DNA of 64,000 nt from CAZLFQ01 sp044229535 (GCA_044229535.1 JBGASU010000001.1:62001-126000); one strand, 5' to 3'. Counted from the stretch's first letter, positions 17,613 through 27,025 are shown. Notes: generated by a model not told the origin, from the letters alone. Numbers and translations: made by a program.

Positions 17613-18587
17613 ATGTCTAAGGCGATTGTATTTGATCAAGTCGGTGCAGCAAATGTGCTTAAATATGTTGATGTGCCAGATAGAAAGCCAAATCCAGATG
17701 AGGTTTTTATCAAACATACGGCTATAGAAGTTAACTTTATCGATATTTATCATAGAACTGGTCAATATCAGTTAAATACAAATCCTAAAATCCCTGGAGT
17801 AAGCGCTGTTGGTGTGGTTGAGGCTTATGGTGATAATATAAAAGATTTAAATATAGGTGACAGAGTTGGGTACTGTACTTCCATATCAGGTGGGGCTTAT
17901 TCGCAATATAGATGTATCCCAGCGCATTTAACTTTTAAGATACCAGATGATATCCCAGATAAAGTTGCAGCATCATGCTTAGTAAAGGGAATGACGGCGC
18001 ACTTTTTAGCAAATAGAGTGTACTTGCCTGGTCCGAATAAAAATGTGCTAATTCATGCAGCGGCAGGTGGTGTTGGGCAGTTGCTTGCGCAGTGGTGTAA
18101 TTATCTTGGAGCAAAGGTCATTGGAACCGTAGGTTCGGATGATAAAAAAGAAATTGCACTTAGAAGCGGGTGTCATGATGTGGTCAATTATAAAACTGAA
18201 AATTGGGTGCAGAGAGTATTGGATATAACAGAAGGGTTTGGTATACATTGTGTTTATGATTCAGTAGGTAAAGATGTGTTAGAGGGTAACCTTCAAGTGC
18301 TTATAGAAATTGGCTTATATGTGCTTTATGGTCAGTCTTCTGGTGCGGTTCAAATGGATGTAAATAAGATAGCACCTAAATCTTTGTTTTTTACTCGTCC
18401 CTCACTATTTAGCTATAAAAAAAATAGAACTGAATTGGTAATGAGTGCTCTAGAACTATTTATTAAAATTAGAGAAAAGCAAATTAGACCTAGTATATAT
18501 AGAGAATTTCCACTGCAAAATGCTGCTGAGGCGCATTCGCTTTTGGAATCTAGAAAGGCGACTGGATCTATAATATTGGTACCATGA
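17613..18587 (+). CDS. qor: NADPH:quinone oxidoreductase, zeta-crystallin type
   Basis: A medium-chain dehydrogenase/reductase of 324 residues without structural zinc. The N-terminal catalytic domain has the NFIDIYHRTGQY motif typical of quinone reductases. The Rossmann domain has the AAAGGVGQLLAQW dinucleotide motif and YDSVGKD. The enzyme reduces quinones with NADPH, probably in the cytosol as a detoxification step. The stop codon overlaps the start of the aspartic protease gene by 4 bases (ATGA), indicating coupling. The family is clear; the true substrate is not. Confidence 0.92.
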   Translation: MSKAIVFDQVGAANVLKYVDVPDRKPNPDEVFIKHTAIEVNFIDIYHRTGQYQLNTNPKIPGVSAVGVVEAYGDNIKDLNIGDRVGYCTSISGGAYSQYRCIPAHLTFKIPDDIPDKVAASCLVKGMTAHFLANRVYLPGPNKNVLIHAAAGGVGQLLAQWCNYLGAKVIGTVGSDDKKEIALRSGCHDVVNYKTENWVQRVLDITEGFGIHCVYDSVGKDVLEGNLQVLIEIGLYVLYGQSSGAVQMDVNKIAPKSLFFTRPSLFSYKKNRTELVMSALELFIKIREKQIRPSIYREFPLQNAAEAHSLLESRKATGSIILVP

Positions 18588-19165
18588 TGCATAATAATGA
18601 TTACGCTCAAATAGCCTATTCTATAGCTATTTTGGTATTTTTAGTTTCTGGTTATGTTGCCAGTTCTAGAAATAGAAACGCTCCAACAATTCAATATGCT
18701 TTGGTATGGGTCGGAATTTTTCTGGTTTTGACCTTGGCTTATTCTTTTAAAGAGCGCATAAGCGCTGAGTTGTTACCTAGCCGTGCAGTAAACAAGGGAG
18801 GTCATTTAGTGATAGGGCAGAGTGATGATAACCACTTTTATTTAGATGTGTTAGTCAATGGCAGAAAAATTAAATTTCTTATAGATACTGGTGCTACAGG
18901 AATCACGCTGAATAAAAAGGATGCTCAGAATTCTGGAATAGACCTGAATGCTCTGGAATTTGATAGAATCCACAATACTGCGAATGGCCAAGTTTTTGGA
19001 GCATCTGTAAAAATTGATAGTATGCAAGTTGATTCGGTTGTATTTAAAGATGTTTGGGCATCAGTTAATGGTGGTGATTTGGATGTATCGCTTCTAGGTA
19101 TGGCTTTTTTAGATAGATTCAAGGCATATAGAGTTGAGGGTGACAAACTCTATTTAGAGTATTAA
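18584..19165 (+). CDS. Membrane-anchored retropepsin-like aspartic protease (TIGR02281 type)
   Basis: 193 residues with two N-terminal hydrophobic segments (IAYSIAILVFLVSGYVA and YALVWVGIFLVLTLAYS). A single-lobed clan AA protease domain in the periplasm follows. The catalytic motif FLIDTGATGITL is near residue 104, and a flap/DVSLLGMAFLDRF closing motif is near residue 168. Members of this alphaproteobacterial family dimerise like retroviral proteases. The gene overlaps qor by 4 bp and converges with the Ppx-like gene, overlapping it tail-to-tail by 4 bp. The substrate is unknown. Confidence 0.88.
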   Translation: MMHNNDYAQIAYSIAILVFLVSGYVASSRNRNAPTIQYALVWVGIFLVLTLAYSFKERISAELLPSRAVNKGGHLVIGQSDDNHFYLDVLVNGRKIKFLIDTGATGITLNKKDAQNSGIDLNALEFDRIHNTANGQVFGASVKIDSMQVDSVVFKDVWASVNGGDLDVSLLGMAFLDRFKAYRVEGDKLYLEY

Positions 19166-20325
19166 AAACTTCCCACTAGTACAAAGCTACTAGGATTGTC
19201 CATATTAAGGCATATTAGGTCTTCAAAACTGTGGTCTGGATTTAATCTTTCATCAGGCCAAAACTGTTTATCAGTAGCTACATAATCCATACTCTTCGCA
19301 TCTAGTAAGACAAACTCAGTTTTACCCAAGCCTTTTGCAATCGCTTCCGTTATTAGCAAATCACTTTGAGTATAAACGGCAAAATTTTCATTTCGATTTG
19401 GGAACATTTTTGGTATTTCAGATACGGTCTTTCCAGCAGTTTGTTCTAATATTTGACTAAGATTATTTGTTGATATTGTATCGTGGTCACCAAAAAAAGA
19501 TTTAATGCCGCTATTCATGAATTGTCCTATTGCTACTAGGTCAACGCATTTGCCATTCATCATGGATTTTAGTTTAGAGTCATTTGCTATGACATCAGAT
19601 ACCTTTTGTTTAGCAAATTCTTTTATATCGCTTAATTCTTTGTGATCCCACATTTCCTCTTGTGGATTGGAGTATTTTCTACCTAAGAACTCAGATGCTT
19701 TTTCATTGAAGTTGGTTGAGCCATATCCTCCATGTATTACATGTATTCTCCCTTCATCATCTCTAGCACTCAATTGGTAACTGCCGCCACCAATATCCCA
19801 TACTACAGCAATCCTATTTTCAGCATCGCATTGCATGTAATGGCTTTCTGCAGCCTTGTAGCCAATTTCTCCTTCTTCTTGTTGAGATATTATATGAATG
19901 TTCAGCCCTTGCTCCTTTAATATTTTCATATACTCGTCAATATTTTTAGCATTTCTAGCCCAAGCTGTTGCTATAGCTGCGTTTTTTATAGAGCTTAAAT
20001 CGTCAATACCAAGGATGCTTATAATTTTCATGACACTTGCTAATCCATCGCTCATACACTCTTTAGAGAGGGTAGCCTTATCAGGAGAGTCTTTTAGACA
20101 CTTTTGGTAAGCCATTGGTACAGTTGCTTCTTTTAATGTAGAGATAATCTTACCATTCTGTGGTTCTACCAAAGCAATTTTCCCTTTTGTAGTACCAGAA
20201 CCAATATCTAAAACCATTCTTGTTTCCAATGGAATACTCAGGTTTGTATTGCATAGTAAAGATGGAGCTACATTACTTGAGAAATTCGCATATATTTTAT
20301 CATGCGTTCTGCATTTTATCGGCAT
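19162..20325 (-). CDS. Ppx/GppA-like phosphatase with an N-terminal extension
   Basis: 387 residues of the acetate kinase/HSP70/actin superfamily. The first phosphate loop is VLDIGSGTTKGKIALVE, the second VWDIGGGSYQLSA, and QQEEGEIGYKAAESHY corresponds to the catalytic glutamate region of exopolyphosphatase/GppA proteins. The first 35 residues before the domain are atypical. The C-terminal part is shorter than in E. coli Ppx and lacks an HD domain, so it may be a divergent exopolyphosphatase or pppGpp phosphatase. A CtrA-like TTAA-N7-TTAA element lies 63 bp upstream of the ATG. Confidence 0.75.
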   Translation of the reverse strand: MPIKCRTHDKIYANFSSNVAPSLLCNTNLSIPLETRMVLDIGSGTTKGKIALVEPQNGKIISTLKEATVPMAYQKCLKDSPDKATLSKECMSDGLASVMKIISILGIDDLSSIKNAAIATAWARNAKNIDEYMKILKEQGLNIHIISQQEEGEIGYKAAESHYMQCDAENRIAVVWDIGGGSYQLSARDDEGRIHVIHGGYGSTNFNEKASEFLGRKYSNPQEEMWDHKELSDIKEFAKQKVSDVIANDSKLKSMMNGKCVDLVAIGQFMNSGIKSFFGDHDTISTNNLSQILEQTAGKTVSEIPKMFPNRNENFAVYTQSDLLITEAIAKGLGKTEFVLLDAKSMDYVATDKQFWPDERLNPDHSFEDLICLNMDNPSSFVLVGSF

Positions 20326-20388
20326 ATCAATTACCCTGATTTAAATGAAACATAAATTAAGTTATACAAAAAAAATAGTGCTAAATTA

Positions 20389-20403
20389 TTAATAAATGGT
20401 TAA
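20389..20403 (-). promoter_or_regulatory. CtrA-like box TTAA-N7-TTAA upstream of the Ppx-like gene
   Basis: The plus-strand sequence is TTAATAAATGGTTAA; on the minus strand it reads TTAACCATTTATTAA, including the TTAACCAT half-site typical of CtrA. It lies between the Ppx-like start (20325) and the end of tsaD. Confidence 0.5.
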
Positions 20404-20418
20404 TAGTGTACTTATATG

Positions 20419-21423
20419 CTAGGTTATTAGGTTTATTGGCCATCTTGATTTTGGTTCAAAGTTCAGTTTAGATTCGTATCCTAACTTCAGTCTTTCTAAA
20501 CCAGCCCAAGCGATCATGGCTGCATTATCTGTGCATAGCCACATAGGGGGAGCTATAACTTTATAGTTACTTAATTCATCATCTAGACGCGATTTTATAT
20601 ATTTATTTGCAGCAACACCACCAGCAATGACTATAGAGTCTATGTAGGTTGAGTTTTGAACGGCTCTACGTACCTTTGTGCATAGAATATTTGTGACAAC
20701 GCTTTGGAAAGATGCCGATATGTCGCACATATCTTGATGAGTTAATTCAATTGAATCTATCGTTCGTTTCACAGCAGTTTTAAGACCAGAGAAAGAAAAG
20801 TTACAATCTTGAGTATTAATCAATGGTTCTGGAAACTTAAATTTTTTAGGGTCTCCTTCCTTTGCTAAGCTTTCTATTTTTGGTCCACCAGGGTAGGGTA
20901 AACCCATCATTTTTGCGACTTTGTCAAATGCTTCGCCGACTGCATCATCAATCGTGCTGCCAATTATTTCATAAACCCCCAACTCTTTTGCTTTAATAAT
21001 CTGGCAATGCCCACCAGACACTAATAGTAATAAAAAAGGAAAATTCAGATTGGGTTCCATTAATCTTGCGGACAAAGCATGTCCTTCAAGATGATTAACC
21101 GCGATAAATTTTTTGTTATTTGCGGATGCTAATCCTTTTGCGTACATTACCCCAACCAAAACGCCACCAATTAACCCTGGCCCGCCAGTTACAGCTATGG
21201 CATCTATTTGACTTATAGATAAACTAGATTCTTGTAAAGCTTTCGCAACCATTCCGTCTAATATGTCTATATGACTTCTAGCCGCTATTTCTGGCACTAC
21301 GCCACCAAAAATTTCATGCTCTTTTAACTGTGAGAAAACTAAGTGAGAATAAATTTTTCTATCATCTCCAATTATTGCAACTGAAGTTTCATCGCAACTT
21401 GTTTCTATGCCAAGGACGATCAT
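20419..21423 (-). CDS. tsaD: tRNA t6A37 threonylcarbamoyltransferase TsaD
   Basis: TsaD (Kae1/Gcp family) transfers threonylcarbamoyl from the TsaC product to A37 of ANN-decoding tRNAs, together with TsaB and TsaE, which are not in the window. The protein starts MIVLGIETSCDETSVAI, shows the metal-binding histidines in VNHLEGHA near residue 108, and has the ASP-kinase fold motifs PGLIGGVLVG and VSGGHC. Length of 334 residues is normal. The start overlaps the tsaC stop by 4 bp, so the two enzymes of consecutive steps are translationally coupled. Confidence 0.97.
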   Translation of the reverse strand: MIVLGIETSCDETSVAIIGDDRKIYSHLVFSQLKEHEIFGGVVPEIAARSHIDILDGMVAKALQESSLSISQIDAIAVTGGPGLIGGVLVGVMYAKGLASANNKKFIAVNHLEGHALSARLMEPNLNFPFLLLLVSGGHCQIIKAKELGVYEIIGSTIDDAVGEAFDKVAKMMGLPYPGGPKIESLAKEGDPKKFKFPEPLINTQDCNFSFSGLKTAVKRTIDSIELTHQDMCDISASFQSVVTNILCTKVRRAVQNSTYIDSIVIAGGVAANKYIKSRLDDELSNYKVIAPPMWLCTDNAAMIAWAGLERLKLGYESKLNFEPKSRWPINLIT

Positions 21424-21986
21424 ATTTCAACCGCTCCTTGTCTTATTATTTTGATTTCATCTGTTGTACAATCCACTATTGTAGATGGGGTTGACAACAT
21501 ATCCTTTGAAAAAATAATTTGTTTAACTTTATTGCCAAATGTTTCATTTAAACTTTTTTCAGTAAGAAGGTTATCTTTGCCAGAAAGATTTGCACTTGTT
21601 CCTACTAGTGGGCAGTCTAAATTATTTAGCAAATTTGTTATTAATTCTCCTTTGGGAACACGCAATGCTATTGTCTCAAAATTTCCATAAATTGTTGGAG
21701 ATAAATCGGTATTTTTTCTTATTGGTACAACAATAGTTAAGGCTCCGCCCCAATGTTTTTCTGCTAACTCTTCAGCAATGGGGTTAAAGTATCCATATTG
21801 TTTTGCTTGATTTAGATCTTTTACTAAAATTGGTAGAGGATGGTTTTCTTTTCTTCCTTTTATTTGCATCAATGATTGAACCGCTTTATTTATGGTTGCA
21901 GCACATGATAATGCATGCAAAGTGTCTGTCGGTAGTATTACTACTTCGCCATTTTTAATATCGAAAACTATAGAATCTAAATCCAT
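21420..21986 (-). CDS. tsaC: L-threonylcarbamoyladenylate synthase TsaC (YrdC/Sua5 family)
   Basis: TsaC makes threonylcarbamoyl-AMP from threonine, bicarbonate and ATP. The YrdC domain is complete: ILPTDTLHALSC at the N-terminus, the KGRKENHPLPILV nucleotide-binding motif, and GTSANLSGKDN near residue 135. At 188 residues it is the short TsaC form without the Sua5 C-terminal domain. It is the first gene of the tsaC-tsaD pair. Confidence 0.95.
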   Translation of the reverse strand: MDLDSIVFDIKNGEVVILPTDTLHALSCAATINKAVQSLMQIKGRKENHPLPILVKDLNQAKQYGYFNPIAEELAEKHWGGALTIVVPIRKNTDLSPTIYGNFETIALRVPKGELITNLLNNLDCPLVGTSANLSGKDNLLTEKSLNETFGNKVKQIIFSKDMLSTPSTIVDCTTDEIKIIRQGAVEI

Positions 21987-22041
21987 TGCCCACCTCTGTT
22001 AGATGCGACATTTTAATTGAATTTTGGATAGTTAGCAAGAC

Positions 22042-22572
22042 TCATTCGTGACTTAATTTAATGGTTTTTGAAGACGATGAGATATAATCCATTAAAGCCA
22101 GTAGTACGCCAGACACAACGAAAACTAGATGAATTATCACCATCCACAGTATTGTTCTTTCAGGCATGTGCTCGGCTTCCATAAATACTTTTAAAAGGTG
22201 TATTCCAGATATTGCAACAATCGATGCCACTAGTTTTAGTTTTAATGCTGAAAAATCAACAGAAGCTTTCCAGTCTGGGTTGTCTTTATGACCTTCTAAA
22301 TCCATTCTTGAAACGAAATTCTCATATCCTGCGAACATAACTATTAGTAGTAAATTTCCAGCTAGAGTTAAATCTATTAATGATAAAATACCTAATACTA
22401 CATTGGTTTGTGTAAGAGTGCCTATTGATGTTGCAAAATGCATCAATTCTTGAAGAAAACTAACCACTAACAGCCCTAATGCTACAACAAGTCCTAGATA
22501 CATTGGCGCCATTAACCAACGAGATGAAAACAGTCCTCTTTCTAAGATATGTTCGAGTTTTTGCATAGCCAT
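22042..22572 (-). CDS. UPF0114 (YqhA-type) inner membrane protein
   Basis: 176 residues with four hydrophobic segments. The N-terminal RGLFSSRWLMAPMYLGLVVALGLL is the recognisable signature of the YqhA/UPF0114 family (TIGR00645). The loop FVSRMDLEGHKDNPDWKASVDFSALKLKL is also typical. The family is widespread, but its function is not firmly established. The gene stands between nagZ and tsaC on the same strand with short gaps of 63 and 55 bp. Confidence 0.88.
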   Translation of the reverse strand: MAMQKLEHILERGLFSSRWLMAPMYLGLVVALGLLVVSFLQELMHFATSIGTLTQTNVVLGILSLIDLTLAGNLLLIVMFAGYENFVSRMDLEGHKDNPDWKASVDFSALKLKLVASIVAISGIHLLKVFMEAEHMPERTILWMVIIHLVFVVSGVLLALMDYISSSSKTIKLSHE

Positions 22573-22635
22573 GGTTTATACCAATTTTTTTGAATAACTA
22601 ATTCTAACAAAGCCACGGATATTTGTCATTAGTAT

Positions 22636-23643
22636 TTAAGCTAAGCCTTTATTCAAATCTTCTTCGGTTTGTTTTAAGAGCTTTTTAAAAGAATTCGGTA
22701 ATGTATAGGAAGTTCTGTTTTGAATTTTATCCAGAATCCAATCTGAAGCTTGGTTTGTATACTCTGCAATCTCTACCATTTCTTCCATGATACCATTACA
22801 ATGCAGCATCACATCGCATCCAGCATCTTGAGCCTTATTAACTTTTTCTGCAAAACTGCCAGATAGGGCTTTCATCGATAGATCATCTGTCAATAATATA
22901 TTTTTATACCCTATGTTTTTTCTAATATATTGCACTGCTTTTGCTGATAGAGTTACTGGTTCTTTCGGGTCAAGCACATCAAAAACCATATGAGCAGTCA
23001 TTGCTATAGGAATATTGGATAACTCTTTAAATGGCTTGAAATCGGTTTTTTCAAGTTCATTCAGTGGTGTATCTATTTTCGGTAGGTCAAAGTGGCTGTC
23101 AACCTTAGCTCTGCCGTGACCAGGGATATGTTTTATTATTGGCGTTACTCCAGTGGCTTCTAGGCCTAGAGCAGCGGCCTTGCATAATTCTATAACTTGA
23201 TTTGGATTACTACCAAAACTACGGTCACTGACAATTTCATGAGCTCCATCAAATAATAGATCTGCAACTGGTGCGCAGTTAGTATTTATTCCTAAATCGC
23301 TTAGTTCTTTACCCATTAAGTAATGGTTTAAAAAAGTCATTTCTTTCGCTGCCTCAAGATTGGATTCAGCTAAGTTAGCGTAGATTTTAGCGGCTTTCGC
23401 TTCTCTGAAATAGGGCGGTTTTAAGCGTCTGACACGGCCACCTTCCTGATCAATAAGAATTGGTACGTATTTATGATTAACGCATTTCTTAAGCTCACTA
23501 ACTAAATTTTTTAGTTGGGTTGGGTCTTTTATATTGCGTGCGAATAATATGAAACCCAAGGGCTGTACTTTTTTAAAGAAATCTTTTTCAGATTGTTTTA
23601 ATTCCAATCCTTCTAGTCCAAATATTACGCTTTTCATTTTCAT
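22636..23643 (-). CDS. nagZ: Beta-N-acetylhexosaminidase NagZ
   Basis: A glycoside hydrolase family 3 enzyme that removes GlcNAc from cytosolic muropeptides during peptidoglycan recycling. Visible are DQEGGRVRRLKPP, the KHIPGHGRAKVDSH motif with the His/Asp catalytic loop (around residues 165-180), and LLTDDLSMKALSG with the nucleophile aspartate. At 335 residues it is the single-domain Gram-negative form. The start overlaps the preceding gene by one base (TAATG). In alphaproteobacteria nagZ typically follows a SPOR-domain gene, as it does here in reduced form. Peptidoglycan turnover is implied, so the organism probably has a wall. Confidence 0.96.
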   Translation of the reverse strand: MKMKSVIFGLEGLELKQSEKDFFKKVQPLGFILFARNIKDPTQLKNLVSELKKCVNHKYVPILIDQEGGRVRRLKPPYFREAKAAKIYANLAESNLEAAKEMTFLNHYLMGKELSDLGINTNCAPVADLLFDGAHEIVSDRSFGSNPNQVIELCKAAALGLEATGVTPIIKHIPGHGRAKVDSHFDLPKIDTPLNELEKTDFKPFKELSNIPIAMTAHMVFDVLDPKEPVTLSAKAVQYIRKNIGYKNILLTDDLSMKALSGSFAEKVNKAQDAGCDVMLHCNGIMEEMVEIAEYTNQASDWILDKIQNRTSYTLPNSFKKLLKQTEEDLNKGLA

Positions 23644-24254
23644 TAATTTTTATCGTTGTAAGAATCTAAAGAACTCATTTCTCCATCCAAAATATCGAAT
23701 GGATTATCGATCTTTTTGGCTTTTTTAGCAACTTTAGTTTTTATTTTTTTCTCCTCTTTTTTTGGAGATAAAATTGGCTCTTTTTGTTCCGGTTCTTTTT
23801 CTGCTTTTGGCTTAACTAATGGAGCTGTTAATTCCTTTTCTGGCTGCTTAACTTCAAGTACTTCTGGTTCGACTTTAGCAGACTCTATTTGCTCGTTTTT
23901 CTCAACGGAACTATCCAGCAAGTTATTGTATATTAACTTATCTTGGTTTGAAAATTTTTCTCCACCTGGATCAGCAGGTACAGCTCTGATAGGAGTTATT
24001 TCTTTTTTTACTAGAGGTATATCTTCTATGCTCTCAGGTTTAGCAGAATATTTATAAGATGTATAAGCTAAATAAGAAAAAGCACTAAAGGCAATTACTA
24101 GTGAAATAGAGTAAAGAAAGAATTTTGAATATTTCTTTATAGGCTTAGCCTCGGTTTCTTTAGTCTCTTCTTCAAAATTGAGTTGTTGCTGAAAAAACCT
24201 ATCTTTCAGACTTGGTACTAATGTGCCGTATAACTCATCCTTATTATTTTTCAT
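23643..24254 (-). CDS. Single-pass membrane protein, SPOR-type nagZ neighbour without a SPOR domain
   Basis: 203 residues: a cytosolic tail, a membrane helix (FFLYSISLVIAFSAFSYLAY, about residues 46-66), then a long periplasmic Lys/Glu/Pro-rich region. The segment IRAVPADPGGEKFSNQDKLIYN matches the conserved linker of alphaproteobacterial SPOR proteins encoded before nagZ. The C-terminal peptidoglycan-binding SPOR domain is absent; the protein ends after a basic stretch and NPFDILDGEM. It may be a degraded or repurposed division/wall protein. The linker and gene order support the homology; the loss of the domain is directly visible. Confidence 0.7.
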   Translation of the reverse strand: MKNNKDELYGTLVPSLKDRFFQQQLNFEEETKETEAKPIKKYSKFFLYSISLVIAFSAFSYLAYTSYKYSAKPESIEDIPLVKKEITPIRAVPADPGGEKFSNQDKLIYNNLLDSSVEKNEQIESAKVEPEVLEVKQPEKELTAPLVKPKAEKEPEQKEPILSPKKEEKKIKTKVAKKAKKIDNPFDILDGEMSSLDSYNDKN

Positions 24255-24324
24255 CTGCTAATCTAAGTTAGATTAATACTAATAAGAATATAGAAAAAAT
24301 TAATGTATATGTCATGAAGAATGT

Positions 24325-24630
24325 TTAACGTGGAGTCATCATCGCTTGACCACTTTTTTGAGGATTAATTGGACTAGGTAGATGTGGTTGTACGCTAACT
24401 AAGCTCCAGTTCTTTAGTTCGGCAACAGGGCTGGTTAACTTAAACATAGATGTGATGTTTGCTGCTTGCATAATTGATGCTGAAGCTCCAGGCAGTAAAA
24501 ACACCCCAATCTTTTGAGGCATAGCTTCTAAGCTAGGAGAATTTCCAGATAGTGGGGTGGGCACTTTGTTTGATAAAGAATTTCCAGGTCCAGACATAGA
24601 ACCTGTACTTATATCCTGTCCAACAGCCAT
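24325..24630 (-). CDS. Small unknown protein
   Basis: 101 residues rich in Ser, Pro and Gly at both ends (SGPGNSLSNKVPTPLSGNSP and SPINPQKSGQAMMTP), with a moderately hydrophobic centre (IGVFLLPGASASIMQAANI). An AAAGGTG ribosome site lies at good distance before the ATG, which supports a real gene. No family recognised; it diverges from uvrC. Confidence 0.55.
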   Translation of the reverse strand: MAVGQDISTGSMSGPGNSLSNKVPTPLSGNSPSLEAMPQKIGVFLLPGASASIMQAANITSMFKLTSPVAELKNWSLVSVQPHLPSPINPQKSGQAMMTPR

Positions 24631-24699
24631 ATTACACCTTTAAAATATACTTACTATGCTGTATTATAGCGTATATTAGCGATTTTTGCAAATTTATCA

Positions 24700-26532
24700 G
24701 TGGCATTAGATAATATTAGAAATGGGGTAAAAGTCATTAAAGAGCAGGTTTTAAGCATGCCTCAGGTTGCTGGTGTGTACAAAATGTACAGTGCTCATAA
24801 TATATGCCTATATGTTGGCAAAGCCAAAAACCTACCAAAAAGAGTGGTTTCTTATACAAAAATAGATGCCCTTCCAAATAGATTAAGAAGGATGGTATCG
24901 CAGGTATCTAAGGTTGAATACATTGTTACCAAGACAGAGGCAGAAGCTTTGATTCTTGAAGCTAGTCTGATTAAAACTGATAAGCCTATATATAATATAG
25001 CACTTAAAGATGGCAAATCATTTCCATATATCGTCATTGAGCAAAAGCATGATTTTCCGCGTATCACGAAATTTAGAGGAAAGCCCAAAAGAGGAGGGGT
25101 ATATTTCGGCCCATTCGCTTCTGCTGGGAGCGTGAATCAAACTATCACACAGATTCAAAAAATATTTCAGATTCGCCCATGCTCAGATGTATTTTTTGAG
25201 TCTAGAACAAGGCCTTGTTTGCAATATCAAATTAAAAGATGTACCGCGCCTTGTGTAGGAAAGATTTCCAAAGAGAAGTATAGCGAGTTAATTGAAGATA
25301 CAAAAAAATTTCTAAATGGCGATTCAACAGCAATCCAAGACCATTTAAGTAAAGAAATGCAGCAAGCTAGTGATAGAATGGATTATGAGAGGGCTGCTAC
25401 TATCCGAGATAGGATTCAGGCTCTTTCGCATGTTCAGGCAAAGAATATATTTAATAATTATCAAATCAAAGATACTGATATAATTGTAATCCATAGAAAC
25501 GATAAGGGTAATTGTTGTTTGCAGTTGTTTTTCATTAGAACAGGGCAGAGCTATGGCAACAAAGCTTATTATTTTGAAGATGTTGAAGAAGATTATTTGG
25601 GTGAATTACTAGAGAATTTCATAGGGCAATTTTACCAGAATAATTTACCTCCTAAGCAAATTATAGTAGATAGAGATCTTATGAATGCTGATGATATTAG
25701 CTCAGCTCTTTCTGATTATGTTAAATATAAGGTGACTATTAAAAAGCCTAAGGTAGGTGCTCTAAAAGATCTAATAGAGTTTGCACAGGACAACGCTAAA
25801 AATGCGTTGGTGGAAAAAGAGAGAGAAAGAATACAAAGCAATCACTTACTATTAAGTGTGGCTGAATTATTTAAAATCAATCAGCCAATTAAGCGAATAG
25901 AAATATATGATAATAGCCATAACTTTGGAACTTATGCTGTTGGCGCGATGGTTGTGGCAACTAAAGATGGGTTTCAAAAAAGCGAGTATAGGTCATATCT
26001 AATTCAGACTTTGAAAAAACAGGATGATTATGAAATGATGAGAGAAGTACTAACCCGAAGGCTAGAAAAATTGAATGAAAAGAATTATCCGACATTAATG
26101 TTAGTTGATGGCGGGAAGGGCCACTTTACTGCCGCTAAAGAAGTATTAGAAAGATTTGAAGTCAAAGATATAAAGCTAGTGTGTATTTCTAAGGGAGTGC
26201 ATAGAAATGCTGGTAGAGAATTTTTCCATACCGATGATCAAGATTCTTTCCAGCTTCCAAAAGGCGATAAAACGCTTCATTATTTACAGACATTAAGAGA
26301 TGAGGTTCATAGATTTGCAATTACGGCGCATCGCAGGAAGCGTTCAAAAGACTTAAAGAAATCTTCGCTTGATGATTTGCAAGGTATCGGGGAAAAGAGA
26401 AAGAAGGCTCTATTAAATTACTTCGGTTCTGTAGTAGCTATAAAAGCAGCTTCTGTTGACGACCTTATAAAAGTAGATGGAATAAGTAGAAAGATGGCGG
26501 AAAGTATTTTAAGTCAACTTTTAACTAGATAA
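24700..26532 (+). CDS. uvrC: Excinuclease ABC subunit C (UvrC)
   Basis: UvrC makes both incisions in nucleotide excision repair after UvrAB load at the lesion. The N-terminal GIY-YIG nuclease (VYKMYSAHNICLYVGKAKNL), the cysteine cluster region (RPCLQYQIKRCTAPCVGKIS), the UVR motif (MDYERAATIRDRIQAL), the RNase H-like C-terminal nuclease (IEIYDNSH and LMLVDGGKGH) and the final helix-hairpin-helix pair (LQGIGEKRKKALL) are all present. Length of 610 residues is normal. The frame begins with GTG at 24700; no strong ribosome site is visible. Confidence 0.97.
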   Translation: MALDNIRNGVKVIKEQVLSMPQVAGVYKMYSAHNICLYVGKAKNLPKRVVSYTKIDALPNRLRRMVSQVSKVEYIVTKTEAEALILEASLIKTDKPIYNIALKDGKSFPYIVIEQKHDFPRITKFRGKPKRGGVYFGPFASAGSVNQTITQIQKIFQIRPCSDVFFESRTRPCLQYQIKRCTAPCVGKISKEKYSELIEDTKKFLNGDSTAIQDHLSKEMQQASDRMDYERAATIRDRIQALSHVQAKNIFNNYQIKDTDIIVIHRNDKGNCCLQLFFIRTGQSYGNKAYYFEDVEEDYLGELLENFIGQFYQNNLPPKQIIVDRDLMNADDISSALSDYVKYKVTIKKPKVGALKDLIEFAQDNAKNALVEKERERIQSNHLLLSVAELFKINQPIKRIEIYDNSHNFGTYAVGAMVVATKDGFQKSEYRSYLIQTLKKQDDYEMMREVLTRRLEKLNEKNYPTLMLVDGGKGHFTAAKEVLERFEVKDIKLVCISKGVHRNAGREFFHTDDQDSFQLPKGDKTLHYLQTLRDEVHRFAITAHRRKRSKDLKKSSLDDLQGIGEKRKKALLNYFGSVVAIKAASVDDLIKVDGISRKMAESILSQLLTR

Positions 26533-26545
26533 CCATTCTTTTTTG

Positions 26546-27025
26546 CTATTTCTTTGATCCATCGTCTATTAATTTTTTGATGTCGTCGAACGAGATTTGG
26601 CTGTTATCTATCTTGCTTGTTATTGATTTGTTTATGTCTGCACCCCATATTGAAGGTACACAAGCATCCCAACTTAGATCAGTAATGTAATATTTGTAAT
26701 CTTGGGTTTTGAGCCAAATTATGGCATAACTTCCTTTTTGATTGTCATAAAGTGGCTCGAAAACGGCTTGCCAATTTGTTATGGTTAATTGTTTGTCGGT
26801 AAACCTACCTTTAAGAACTTCAATTACATCAATTTTAGTCCAGCCTCTTTGATAGTCTTTCTCATTACTGTAATCATTAATCGTTGCATAAACAACTAAG
26901 TCGGATTTTTTAATTACATTCTCAGTAAACCATTCTTTTGTAGGTGAATGACAGGGAGAAGTTGCATTTGCGTTAATTGCAAACATAAGTATAAGTAATG
27001 TAAAAAGTGGAATTCTTTTGTGCAT
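26546..27025 (-). CDS. Secreted protein of unknown function
   Basis: 159 residues with a clear Sec signal peptide (HKRIPLFTLLILMFAINANA, cleavage after ANA). The mature part has two or more cysteines (SPCHSP, WDACVPS) and reads like a small beta-rich domain, with a segment WTKIDVIEVLKGRFTDKQLTI resembling immunoglobulin-like or NTR-like secreted proteins that carry LKG motifs. Convergent with uvrC, 13 bp between ends. Periplasmic location is likely; function unknown. Confidence 0.7.
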   Translation of the reverse strand: MHKRIPLFTLLILMFAINANATSPCHSPTKEWFTENVIKKSDLVVYATINDYSNEKDYQRGWTKIDVIEVLKGRFTDKQLTITNWQAVFEPLYDNQKGSYAIIWLKTQDYKYYITDLSWDACVPSIWGADINKSITSKIDNSQISFDDIKKLIDDGSKK

